Below the pieces are notes generated by a model, which saw only the letters and a list, made by a program, of their open reading frames with translations, made no database searches and was not told the origin of the DNA. From contig CBFGTV010000004.1 in the NCBI GenBank assembly GCA_965652145.1, positions 1 through 64,000 of the forward strand: DNA of 64,000 nucleotides. Direction: 5' to 3'. Shown here in pieces: positions 49,685 through 57,623 of the stretch (positions are counted from its first letter, which is position 1; each line of letters starts with the position of its first letter). The position numbers and the translations under genes were made by a program. Source of the DNA: CBFGTV01 sp965652145 (GTDB taxonomy: Bacteria > Bacillota > Clostridia > Peptostreptococcales > Natronincolaceae).

Positions 49685-52321
49685 CTATAATTGATTGAGC
49701 TTTTTTTGAAGCTGAGCCAACAGGTTGAGGGCCTCAATGGGGGTTGTATTTAAGAGATTGATTCCCTTCAGCTCCTCTAAAACTGACTGCTGATAAAGTA
49801 CATCAAAGTTCATTTGAAGGGGGGGAGCCTCCTGGGGTTCCTGGGCTGCTGCTACTTCTTCCTCAACAGACTCAAGGTGCCTGGTCTTAACAATATCATT
49901 TTCTTCTAGCTGCTGTAGAATCTCATTGGCCCGGTGGATAACCTTAGAAGGGAGTCCTGCCAATTTTGCCACCTGTATACCATAGCTTTTATCAGCGCTG
50001 CCCTCAACGACCCTTCTCAAGAAAATAATGTCCTCTCCCTCTTCCTTTACTGCAATTCGATAATTTTTAACCCCCTTAATCTTTCCTTCCAGCTCTGTCA
50101 GCTCATGATAATGGGTAGAAAAAAGGGTTTTAGATTTTAAAAGCTTACTGATATGTTCAATAACAGACCAGGCGATACTGAGTCCGTCAAAGGTACTGGT
50201 TCCTCGTCCGATCTCGTCTAAAATCAATAGGCTGTTTTCTGTGGCACAATTTAAGATATTAGCCATTTCACTCATTTCAACCATAAAGGTACTTTGGCCT
50301 TGAGACAGGTCGTCGCTGGCCCCTACCCTTGTGAAAATTCGATCTACAATACCAATGGTGGCCTCCCTGGCGGGAATGAAGGAGCCTATTTGAGCCATCA
50401 ATACAATGATGGCCACCTGCCTCATATAGGTAGATTTTCCAGCCATATTGGGCCCGGTAATGACTAAGATTTGGTGCTGGTCGTGATCCATACAGGTATC
50501 ATTATGGACAAAGTGCTGGCTGCCCAGCATTTTTTCTACCACAGGGTGCCGGCCCTCCTGAATATGTATGCGGCCCTCTGTATTCATCTGGGGCTTAACA
50601 TATTGGCCTTCTGATGCTACCTCGGCCAGGGAATGTAAAGCATCTAGGGCGGCGATGGAACCTGCTGTGGTCTGAAGCCTTTTTACCTGCCTGGCCACAA
50701 TTTCTCTGACTTCAGTAAATAGCTGCTGTTCCAGGACGATGATCTTTTCTTCCGCACCCAGTATTTTTGATTCCATTTCCTTAAGCTCCGGTGTAATATA
50801 GCGTTCGCAATTGGCCAGGGTTTGCTTCCGAATATAGTCCTCCGGTACCAGCTTTAAGTAAGATTTTGTTACCTCTATGTAATAGCCAAAGACCTTGTTG
50901 AAGCTTACTTTTAAATTCTTAATTCCGGTCTTTTCCCTTTCAGTCTGTTCTAAGCCGGCAATCCATTGCTTTCCTTCTTTAGAGGCCAGCTGAAGCTCAT
51001 CTACCTGGGGGTGATAACCGGCCTTAATCACACCACCCTCCTTCAGGGTAAGGGGTGGTTCGTCGATAATGGCCCGATCTATCAAATCAGTGATATCATC
51101 AAGGGGATCAAGCTGATCATACAATGCTTTGATTAGTCCCATACTTGCCTGCAACAACCCTTTGATTTGGGGTACCTGCCTTAAAGAGGTCTTTAAAGCC
51201 ACCAAATCTCTGGGATTGGCAGAGCCATAGGCCACCTTTGCCGCCAATCGCTCAATATCGTAGACCTGTTTTAAGGAGTCCTTCAGTTCACTTCTTAGTA
51301 GTAAATTATCCTTTAAAGCCTCTACGGCATCCAGACGATGATTAATTTTATCAGGATTCAGCAGAGGCTCCTCAATCCATTTCCTGAGCATTCTGCCCCC
51401 CATGGCCGTTTGGGTTCGGTCTAAGACCCAAAGCAATGAGCCCTTTTTACTTCTGCTTCGGATGGTTTCAGTCAGTTCTAAATTTGACCGAGTGGTCAAG
51501 TCTAAAACCATGGTTTCGCTGATATGATATACCTTGAGCTGATTGATATGACCCAAGGTTCTTTTTTGGGTGGTGCCGAGGTAATCCAGTAGAGCCCCTG
51601 TAGCATTGATTCCCAGATGGTTTAAGGTGAGTCCCAGGCCATCCAGGGCCATCAGTTTAAATTGTTTTTTTAGTTGATCACTAGCATAGGACAGCTCATA
51701 GCACCAGGGGGGCTGCAAATTGACCATCAGGTCAAACTTCTTGGGGAGCTCTTGAAGTATTGTATTCTTAAAGGGGTCGTCATCTATGTAATAGATAATT
51801 TCCTTAGGTTGAATTTTGGAAACTTCATCAATTAATTTCTGTTTTGATTCTGCTCCAATTATTTCAGTGGTCTTTAGCTCTCCTGTGGTTAAATCGCCAT
51901 AGGCAATCCCCCATCCCTGTGGGCAGCCATAAATTGACATAATATAATTATTTTTTTTCTCATCAATCAATTGGGTATCCATGATGGTACCGGGGGTAAC
52001 GACCCTAACCACATCTCTTTTAACGATTCCCACAGCCTGGGAGGCATCCTCCACCTGTTCACAAATGGCCACCTTATAGCCCTTGGTGATTAAACGATCA
52101 ATATAGCTGTCAACTGAGTGGTAGGGTACACCGCACATAGGTGCCCGCTCGGCTTGTCCACAGTCTCTGCCTGTTAAGGTGATTTCCAGTTCCCTTGAGG
52201 CTGTTTCAGCATCTTCAAAGAATAATTCATAAAAATCCCCTAACCTGAAAAAAAGCAATGCATCCTGATATTGCTTTTTAATATCAATATATTGCTGCAT
52301 CATGGGTGTTAGTTTATTCAA
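49685..52321 (-). CDS. mutS: DNA mismatch repair protein MutS
   Basis: An 878-residue mismatch sensor. The mismatch-binding loop FFRLGDFYELF lies near residue 25-35. The C-terminal ATPase has Walker A VITGPNMAGKSTYMRQ, SQGQSTFMVEMSEMANIL, Walker B LLILDEIGRGTSTFDG and FSTHYHEL, and the end carries a short helix-turn-helix dimer region. TTG 52321 matches the family N-terminus (KLTPMMQQYIDIK) and lies eight bp after AGGGAGGGG. Confidence 0.98.
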   Translation of the reverse strand: MNKLTPMMQQYIDIKKQYQDALLFFRLGDFYELFFEDAETASRELEITLTGRDCGQAERAPMCGVPYHSVDSYIDRLITKGYKVAICEQVEDASQAVGIVKRDVVRVVTPGTIMDTQLIDEKKNNYIMSIYGCPQGWGIAYGDLTTGELKTTEIIGAESKQKLIDEVSKIQPKEIIYYIDDDPFKNTILQELPKKFDLMVNLQPPWCYELSYASDQLKKQFKLMALDGLGLTLNHLGINATGALLDYLGTTQKRTLGHINQLKVYHISETMVLDLTTRSNLELTETIRSRSKKGSLLWVLDRTQTAMGGRMLRKWIEEPLLNPDKINHRLDAVEALKDNLLLRSELKDSLKQVYDIERLAAKVAYGSANPRDLVALKTSLRQVPQIKGLLQASMGLIKALYDQLDPLDDITDLIDRAIIDEPPLTLKEGGVIKAGYHPQVDELQLASKEGKQWIAGLEQTEREKTGIKNLKVSFNKVFGYYIEVTKSYLKLVPEDYIRKQTLANCERYITPELKEMESKILGAEEKIIVLEQQLFTEVREIVARQVKRLQTTAGSIAALDALHSLAEVASEGQYVKPQMNTEGRIHIQEGRHPVVEKMLGSQHFVHNDTCMDHDQHQILVITGPNMAGKSTYMRQVAIIVLMAQIGSFIPAREATIGIVDRIFTRVGASDDLSQGQSTFMVEMSEMANILNCATENSLLILDEIGRGTSTFDGLSIAWSVIEHISKLLKSKTLFSTHYHELTELEGKIKGVKNYRIAVKEEGEDIIFLRRVVEGSADKSYGIQVAKLAGLPSKVIHRANEILQQLEENDIVKTRHLESVEEEVAAAQEPQEAPPLQMNFDVLYQQSVLEELKGINLLNTTPIEALNLLAQLQKKLNQL

Positions 52322-52359
52322 GTAATCCCCTCCCTTTCCTGAACATGGTTCTTAAAACC

Positions 52360-52368
52360 ATTATAGCA
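52360..52368 (-). promoter_or_regulatory. Putative extended -10 promoter of mutS
   Basis: On the minus strand TGCTATAAT lies ~40 bp before the mutS TTG; the -35 is poor. Confidence 0.45.
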
Positions 52369-52431
52369 AATTTGAAAAATCTAAACTATAGAAGTAACAA
52401 AATAAAGGACTTTTTAAAAGGCATGGAAGCT

Positions 52432-52472
52432 AAAAATCCCAGGGTTTTAATGTAGGCCTCCACTGGGATTTT
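52432..52472 (-). terminator. Terminator after miaB
   Basis: A stem AAAATCCCAG/CTGGGATTTT (20-nt loop) with T-run on the minus side, 14 bp after the miaB stop. mutS must therefore have its own promoter. Confidence 0.82.
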
Positions 52473-52485
52473 ATTTCTTCCATCG

Positions 52486-53904
52486 CTATTTAATCAGCTC
52501 ACCGTTTAAGGAGAAGGTTTTTGGGTCAGTTATTTTCACCTGCACTAGCTTTCCAATGAGAGATTCATCACCATTAAAGTTGACCAGCTTGTTTTGACGG
52601 GTTCGCCCCATTAAACGGGCGGGGTCGGTTTTACTGGGCCCCTCCACCAAAACCTCTACGGTTTTATTTAAATATCCCTCGTTAATTGTACCACAGATGG
52701 CATTTACCCTTTCTACCAGGCGGTTAAAGCGCTCGTGCTTAATAGCATCGGGAACTTGATCTTCAAGCTTGGCAGCAGGGGTTCCTTGCCTGATGGAGTA
52801 CAGAAAGGTAAAGGCAGCATCAAAGCCAACGGTTTCAACGATATCAAGGGTATGCTGAAAATCTTCTTCCTTTTCACCCGGAAAACCAACAATAATATCG
52901 GTGGTAAGGGACACATTGGGAACCTTCGCCTTAAGCCGGTTCACCAGATCTAAGTATTTTTCCTTTGTATAGCTGCGGTTCATGGCCTTTAATATGGTAT
53001 TACTTCCGGCCTGGAAGGGTAAATGTACATGCTCGCATACCTTTTCACACTGGGCAATGGCATCAATCAGTTCTTGGGAAAGATCCTTAGGATGGGAAGT
53101 CATAAAGCGAATCCGTTCAATTCCCTCAATTTTATTTAACTCATATAATAGATCGGAAAAGGTAACATTCCCCTCCAGGGATTTTCCATAGGAATTTACA
53201 TTTTGGCCCAATAGCGTAATTTCTTTTGTTCCATGCTGAGCCAGATCTGTAACCTCTGCCACAATATCGGCCATATCCCGGCTTCTTTCCCGGCCCCGGG
53301 TATAGGGAACAATACAATAGGTGCAAAAATTATTACAGCCAAACATAATATTGACAAAGGTTTTAATATCATATTTCCTGATAACCGGTACACCTTCGAC
53401 AATTTCCCCCTCCTGCTCCCATATATCCACCAGCATGTTTTCTGAATGCATGGTGTTTACCAAAAGCTCGGGGAACTTATGGAGGTTGTGGGTGCCAAAT
53501 ACCAGGTCCACGTGGCGATATTTATTTTTAATTTCTTCCACCACTTGAGGCTGCTGCATCATACAGCCACAAACAGCAATAATTAATTCTGGACGGCTCT
53601 TTTTTAAATTTTTTAAGGCTCCGAGGTTGCCATACACTTTTAATTCGGCATTTTCCCGAACACAGCAGGTATTAAAAATGATTAAATCAGCCCCGGCTTT
53701 GTCATCGGTTGCTTCATAGCCCATATTTTGCAGCATGCCTGCCAGCTTTTCAGAATCATGTTCATTCATTTGACAGCCATAGGTAACGATGATATATTTC
53801 TTTTTCTCTTTTTCTTGAAGATTTTTTTGCTTCATGGCTTCAATAAACTCTTGCTGCGACTGAAGGTCCAATGAAGTCACTTCATAGGTATTGTCTCTTT
53901 TCAA
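52486..53904 (-). CDS. miaB: tRNA-2-methylthio-N6-dimethylallyladenosine synthase MiaB
   Basis: A 472-residue radical SAM methylthiotransferase. The N-terminal UPF0004 domain holds three cluster cysteines (TYGCQMNEHDSE, FNTCCVREN, AVCGCMMQQ). The radical SAM domain holds GCNNFCTYCIVPYTRGRE (CxxxCxxC). A C-terminal TRAM domain follows. It acts after MiaA on A37. The start is TTG at 53904, eight bp after GGGAGGAA; a ~35-residue N-terminal extension before KYIIVTYGC is usual in clostridia. Confidence 0.97.
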   Translation of the reverse strand: MKRDNTYEVTSLDLQSQQEFIEAMKQKNLQEKEKKKYIIVTYGCQMNEHDSEKLAGMLQNMGYEATDDKAGADLIIFNTCCVRENAELKVYGNLGALKNLKKSRPELIIAVCGCMMQQPQVVEEIKNKYRHVDLVFGTHNLHKFPELLVNTMHSENMLVDIWEQEGEIVEGVPVIRKYDIKTFVNIMFGCNNFCTYCIVPYTRGRERSRDMADIVAEVTDLAQHGTKEITLLGQNVNSYGKSLEGNVTFSDLLYELNKIEGIERIRFMTSHPKDLSQELIDAIAQCEKVCEHVHLPFQAGSNTILKAMNRSYTKEKYLDLVNRLKAKVPNVSLTTDIIVGFPGEKEEDFQHTLDIVETVGFDAAFTFLYSIRQGTPAAKLEDQVPDAIKHERFNRLVERVNAICGTINEGYLNKTVEVLVEGPSKTDPARLMGRTRQNKLVNFNGDESLIGKLVQVKITDPKTFSLNGELIK

Positions 53905-54001
53905 CTTTGCTTCCTCCCTAATTTGACAAAATCATGGTTATGTTGTCATGAAGCTGGAAACGAGCTATCATGGATTTTTTTCATTTGGATAACCTCTATT
54001 T

Positions 54002-54031
54002 ATTATATAACCTTTTGATTGTATTTATCAA
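54002..54031 (-). promoter_or_regulatory. Putative promoter of miaB
   Basis: On the minus strand TTGATA (54031-54026), 18 bp, TATAAT (54007-54002), about 100 bp before the miaB start. Confidence 0.55.
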
Positions 54032-54051
54032 TTATAACCTAAAAAAAGCAA

Positions 54052-54079
54052 TAAAAAAAGCCAGTTTTAGCTGGCTTTT
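54052..54079 (-). terminator. Terminator of the small SOS-box gene
   Basis: Perfect 9-bp stem AAAAGCCAG/CTGGCTTTT, 6-nt loop, T-run in the minus direction, 44 bp after the stop of the 39-codon gene. Confidence 0.85.
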
Positions 54080-54122
54080 AGGCAAATAAATCAGGCTGGG
54101 GAATATTTTCGTCATTTCGTCT

Positions 54123-54242
54123 TTACCCCAGGCAGCTAAAAGCCGCTGGAGGTTGATATTTAACCGGATCGGTCTGATGTCGCCACTCTTTTAAATAGCT
54201 TCTTAAATCCTTCACCTTGCCAGAATAAATAAATACCTTCAT
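54123..54242 (-). CDS. Uncharacterised 39-residue protein, probable SOS gene
   Basis: A complete small gene: ATG 54242, stop TAA 54123-54125, strong GGAGGTG ten bp upstream, its own promoter and terminator. The product starts MKVFIYSGKVKDLRSYLKEW, then HQTDPVKYQPPAAFSCLG, with a basic amphipathic first half, a Pro-rich end and one Cys two residues before the C-terminal Gly. There is no membrane helix, so it is not a YneA copy. It has a faint size and N-terminal likeness to MciZ, the 40-residue FtsZ inhibitor of Bacillus, but I cannot claim homology. A LexA-box promoter suggests a DNA-damage-induced checkpoint or inhibitor peptide. Confidence 0.72.
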   Translation of the reverse strand: MKVFIYSGKVKDLRSYLKEWRHQTDPVKYQPPAAFSCLG

Positions 54243-54284
54243 TTTACCCTACACCTCCAAAATAATACGAGTTAGCTTACTTAT

Positions 54285-54313
54285 ATTATATACGAACATT
54301 AGTTCGGTGTAAA
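54285..54313 (-). promoter_or_regulatory. LexA-box-containing promoter of the 39-codon gene
   Basis: On the minus strand TTTACA (54313-54308), 17 bp, TATAAT (54290-54285). The spacer contains the perfect palindrome arms CGAAC-N4-GTTCG (54293-54306). This fits the Gram-positive LexA core, with one departure (T instead of purine at position 6). A repressor bound there would block the promoter. Confidence 0.8.
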
Positions 54314-54461
54314 GTTATTTTTCTATTTTTACTTAAAGCATTTTAGGATTATTCACCCTGTTCGCAGATAGCGGCATTAAACTTCAACTTACCTTATTTT
54401 TTCAGCTATGGCCCTTTTAATGGCGCTAATTAGCTGTCAAGCATTTGATACTTTTAAGATA

Positions 54462-54490
54462 AAGCCCTAGACTGATTAAACCTAAGGCTT
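54462..54490 (-). terminator. Terminator after cbiO
   Basis: A 9-bp stem with one wobble (54462-54470 with 54482-54490), 11-nt loop, followed in the minus direction by TTATCTT. It separates cbiMQO from the small SOS-box gene. Confidence 0.75.
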
Positions 54491-54498
54491 GTCCAGTA

Positions 54499-55356
54499 TT
54501 AGATAGACTCCCTTAATTTATTTTTATGCTGCTGCATGACTCCCGCCAATATGGCCTCTGCCTCTGCCAAGTTACTGGGCATGGGTAGGTCAAATCCCCT
54601 CTTTTTAAGGCGCATAAAGAGCTCAGTAAGAATCGGGGGTTGAAGGTGGGCCACTTTTAAAGCTTCAATTTGAGAAAAAACTTCCTGGGGTGGGCCGCAG
54701 GTAATTATTTTTCCATCATGAATCACATAAATCCTGTCTGCTATCTCTGGAACCACATTAATATCATGGGTAGTGGTAATTAATGTCATCTGATGCTTCT
54801 GATTTAGATGATTTAGCAAATGGATCATTTCAATTTTTGATTTTGGGTCAAGGGCATCGAAGGGTTCGTCCATAATCAGAATCTTAGGCATCATCACCAT
54901 GGCTCCTGCCAGGGCTACCTTCTTTTTTTGACCTCCGCTAAGATAATGGGGAATTTTACCCAGCAAATCTTCAATTCCGAGGCTTTTAGATACATTGTTA
55001 ACCCGTTCTTGAATTTCCTGGGGGCCATAACCGTCATTTTTTAAAGAAAAGGCAATATCGTCATAGACCCTGGGGCCGATTATTTGTTCATCAACGTTTT
55101 GAAAGACAACTCCAATGTTTTTACGTATTTTATTAAAATGCTTACTGGGCTTAAGGCCCAGTACCTCTACGGTTCCTTCAAGGGGGGCCAACAGGCCTAA
55201 AATATGGAACAGCAAGGTGGTTTTACCCGCCCCATTGGGCCCCAGAATAACGATTCGTTCTCCTTGATTCACTAAGAAATCTAACCCGCAAATATTGACT
55301 TCAGTTTTGTCAGGGTAAATGTGCTTTAGGCATTTTACCTTTATAATAGGTTCCAT
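54499..55356 (-). CDS. cbiO: Cobalt/nickel ECF-type transporter ATPase CbiO
   Basis: A 285-residue ABC ATPase of the energy-coupling factor class. Walker A VILGPNGAGKTTLLF, Q-loop VVFQNVDEQIIGP, signature YLSGGQKKKVALAGA, Walker B ILIMDEPFDALDP, H-loop TTTHDIN. It drives metal uptake together with CbiM (substrate binding) and CbiQ (coupling). ATG 55356 overlaps the end of cbiQ by 16 bp. Confidence 0.95.
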   Translation of the reverse strand: MEPIIKVKCLKHIYPDKTEVNICGLDFLVNQGERIVILGPNGAGKTTLLFHILGLLAPLEGTVEVLGLKPSKHFNKIRKNIGVVFQNVDEQIIGPRVYDDIAFSLKNDGYGPQEIQERVNNVSKSLGIEDLLGKIPHYLSGGQKKKVALAGAMVMMPKILIMDEPFDALDPKSKIEMIHLLNHLNQKHQMTLITTTHDINVVPEIADRIYVIHDGKIITCGPPQEVFSQIEALKVAHLQPPILTELFMRLKKRGFDLPMPSNLAEAEAILAGVMQQHKNKLRESI

Positions 55357-56057
55357 GGTATCACCGTCCCGATTAAAATAATAAGTCCCAGGGCAATAAG
55401 GCAGTAATCTAGGGGTTTAAGGGGCCAAAACTCATTGGTAACAGGAATTCCCCCCTGGTAGCCCCGAAGGCTATAGATTCGAAACATCCGTTCAGCCATT
55501 TCAAAGGAACGTATAATCAAAATTCCCAGAGCTCCTGCCAGGTTTTTTAGATTAAAAAAAGGATTAAGGGAGCGGTAGCCACCCCTAAGACGCATACTGG
55601 TCAGCAGATTTTCAATTTGATCTATTAGAATAAACAGCGAGCGATAGGTAAATAAAAAGATATCTACCAACAGCCCGGGCATAAAAAGAGATAAAAAGCC
55701 GAAAATATCAACATAGGGGGTGGTGGTGATTAGAAGCAGCATTGTCAGGGCGGACCCCACTGCCTTCAGCAGCACAATACTGCCTAGAAGCCATGATTGC
55801 TGGAATTGCAGAATAGCAAAAAACAGGCTGAAAACGATGGGATAAATCACCAAATGCCCCACCTGCCCCATGGGAACCTTTCCTAAATATATGAGCAGCA
55901 AAACTACCCCCATTAATAACCCTAACTTGAGCAGATTGTCAGTAAGGATAATGGAGGCAATCAAAGAGGCAGACAAAATCATTTTTGCAATGACTTTGCT
56001 TTGATGAAGGGGACTATTGCCATTTATTGATAGTTGGTCTATTTCAGCGATATGCAC
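55341..56057 (-). CDS. cbiQ: Cobalt/nickel ECF transporter transmembrane coupling protein CbiQ
   Basis: A 238-residue membrane protein with about five helices. The coupling helix motifs include FLFTYRSLFILIDQIENL and MRLRGGYRSLNPF, containing the ARG-like signature contacting the ATPase, plus the later FEMAERMFRIYSLRG. GTG 56057 gives the family N-terminus HIAEIDQLSIN with AGGTGA upstream. The GTG three codons earlier lacks spacing, and the nearby ATG is out of frame. Confidence 0.92.
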   Translation of the reverse strand: MHIAEIDQLSINGNSPLHQSKVIAKMILSASLIASIILTDNLLKLGLLMGVVLLLIYLGKVPMGQVGHLVIYPIVFSLFFAILQFQQSWLLGSIVLLKAVGSALTMLLLITTTPYVDIFGFLSLFMPGLLVDIFLFTYRSLFILIDQIENLLTSMRLRGGYRSLNPFFNLKNLAGALGILIIRSFEMAERMFRIYSLRGYQGGIPVTNEFWPLKPLDYCLIALGLIILIGTVIPWNLL

Positions 56058-56084
56058 ATCAATCACCTATACTAATTATATTTT

Positions 56085-56750
56085 TTACCTGGTCGAAGAA
56101 GCCACCAAGTCTGGTCTTACTCGAATAAAGTAACGAACAATTAAGGCTGTGGCCAGAGCCTCCAGTAAGATACCGAGGCCGAAAACGACGATGAGGGCTG
56201 TCCAGCCTGTAAAGGTCAGGTATTGAAAATTAGCCAGGACACCATGATGATGGGGAGCAATTTCATTGATCCCAACAGCCGTTGAAACAATACCAATCAT
56301 GAGGGACAAAGAAAGAATCAATGCCAGGGCAGTGGCAATCATTGTACTGGGCATTTGCTTGATTCGTTTACTGAGGATTCGGTATAGATAGCTTCCTACC
56401 AGTACCTCTGTTCCAATTACCAGAGTATTCAGTCCTACAATAGTGATTCCGCCATGACTGATCAGGGCCAGAATAAAATTGACAACAAATACAGCGATAA
56501 AGCCCAGACCAGGCCCCACCAATATACCTGAAAGTACGGCAAGACTAATATGTAGGGGCAGAATTCCCAGGGGTACTGACATGGCAATCATCATAATGGC
56601 GGCAACAATTCCAGTCATGGGAACTTTTTTTCTGATTTCATCCCCCTTCATTTTTTTTAGTAATAATGCCAGAATTAAAAAGGTGAAAACATACCCAAGT
56701 ATCCACCAAATGGGGGAAATAACACCGTCGGGTATATGAAGATGGCTCAT
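56085..56750 (-). CDS. cbiM: Cobalt/nickel transport substrate-binding protein CbiM
   Basis: A 221-residue membrane S-component for Co2+/Ni2+. The N-terminal metal loop SHLHIPDGVISPIWW threads into the transporter core, and LPLHISLAVLSGILVGPGLG is the second metal region. About six helices. No cbiN or nikL gene for the accessory subunit is present in the window, and the short length shows no fusion. ATG 56750 follows AGGAGGG. Confidence 0.94.
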   Translation of the reverse strand: MSHLHIPDGVISPIWWILGYVFTFLILALLLKKMKGDEIRKKVPMTGIVAAIMMIAMSVPLGILPLHISLAVLSGILVGPGLGFIAVFVVNFILALISHGGITIVGLNTLVIGTEVLVGSYLYRILSKRIKQMPSTMIATALALILSLSLMIGIVSTAVGINEIAPHHHGVLANFQYLTFTGWTALIVVFGLGILLEALATALIVRYFIRVRPDLVASSTR

Positions 56751-56771
56751 AAGTAATCCCTCCTAAATTTA

Positions 56772-56827
56772 TTGCATATGATTTGCATTTATGTATAAAT
56801 AATATTCCCTTTTTTTTAATTTGTCAA
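56772..56827 (-). promoter_or_regulatory. Promoter and repeat-type operator of cbiMQO
   Basis: On the minus strand TTGACA (56827-56822), 17 bp, TATTAT (56804-56799). Between the -10 and cbiM lie two TTGCAT direct repeats (56772-56777 and 56783-56788, plus strand), also readable as the palindrome TGCA-N7-TGCA. This could be a metal-regulator site. No cobalamin riboswitch features were seen. Confidence 0.6.
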
Positions 56828-56868
56828 ACCCCCAAAATGAAAAATTTATGGATTTTACCATAAAAAGA

Positions 56869-56890
56869 ACTGCATCTCATAAGATGCAGT
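56869..56890 (-). terminator. Terminator after the flavodoxin gene
   Basis: Perfect 9-bp stem ACTGCATCT/AGATGCAGT, loop of 4, tail TCTTTTTATGG in the minus direction. Confidence 0.85.
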
Positions 56891-56914
56891 CTATTTTAAA
56901 CAAGAAATCCTTTA

Positions 56915-57346
56915 TTAGATAGCCTTTACCAATTGAGAGCCAAGCTGACGGCATTTTTCCAAATCCTCATCCTCAGGAGTTAAATTGATAATCAAGCCTT
57001 CTACAACTACCTTACTGTCATAAGAATCCATTCTTTCTTCCCAATCCTTCATCCATTCACCATTACCCCAATCATAGGACCCAAATAGTACAGTGGGCTT
57101 CCCGGTTACCTTCCCCTGCAACGATTCAATAAAGGGCTCCATTTCTGATTCCTCTAATACCTCTGAACCCATTGACGGGCAACCTAATGCAACGGCATCG
57201 GCTTCGGTAACATCCTCCACACTGGCTTGATCAACGCTCATCAGCTTTACTTCAGCGCCTTCTGCCTGGGCCCCTTCTGCTACCGCCTTGGCCATGGCCT
57301 CTGTGTTTCCTGTACCGCTCCAATAGATAACTGATACCTTTTTCAT
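56915..57346 (-). CDS. Flavodoxin
   Basis: A 143-residue FMN electron carrier. The phosphate-binding loop is YWSGTGNTEAMAKAV at residues ~9-23. The isoalloxazine loops are ALGCPSMGSEVLEESEMEPF and LFGSYDWGNGEWMKDW, as in Clostridium/Megasphaera flavodoxins. Flavodoxin replaces ferredoxin when iron is scarce, and a Fur-like site sits at its transcript start. AAGGAGGT precedes ATG 57346. Confidence 0.96.
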   Translation of the reverse strand: MKKVSVIYWSGTGNTEAMAKAVAEGAQAEGAEVKLMSVDQASVEDVTEADAVALGCPSMGSEVLEESEMEPFIESLQGKVTGKPTVLFGSYDWGNGEWMKDWEERMDSYDSKVVVEGLIINLTPEDEDLEKCRQLGSQLVKAI

Positions 57347-57371
57347 TGTATATGTACCTCCTTTGTTTTAA

Positions 57372-57426
57372 TGAGAACGAATTTCAATTTCATTAACATT
57401 ATATCCTCTTTCAAGTATTTTGTAAA
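57372..57426 (-). promoter_or_regulatory. Promoter of the flavodoxin gene with Fur-like site
   Basis: On the minus strand TTTACA (57426-57421), 17 bp, TATAAT (57403-57398). Just downstream, TGAGAACGAATTTCA (57372-57386, plus strand) matches 10 of 14 positions of the Fur 7-1-7 core, suggesting derepression in low iron. Confidence 0.6.
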
Positions 57427-57623
57427 TAGGTTTTTTTACTTTTCTATATTGAGCATCCCTTTGAATCAAATGAAAAGGTTAACATGTCGTAATAGAAAAA
57501 TGATTCTAAATATTTCAACTATTTACCCAATTGAAACATTTTGATGCCAAGGGCAAGAAAATATGTTATGATTAGTTTGGTATTAGTTAATACATATTAT
57601 TTATTTATAGGAGGTTGAAAAGA

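Noticed and set aside
52341..52351. Possible LexA box upstream of mutS
   Set aside because: GAAC-ATG-GTTC has a 3-bp centre; the Gram-positive LexA core needs 4 bp, and the outer C/G are missing.
56751..56860. Cobalamin riboswitch before cbiM
   Set aside because: The leader is only about 40-50 nt and lacks the B12-box sequence.
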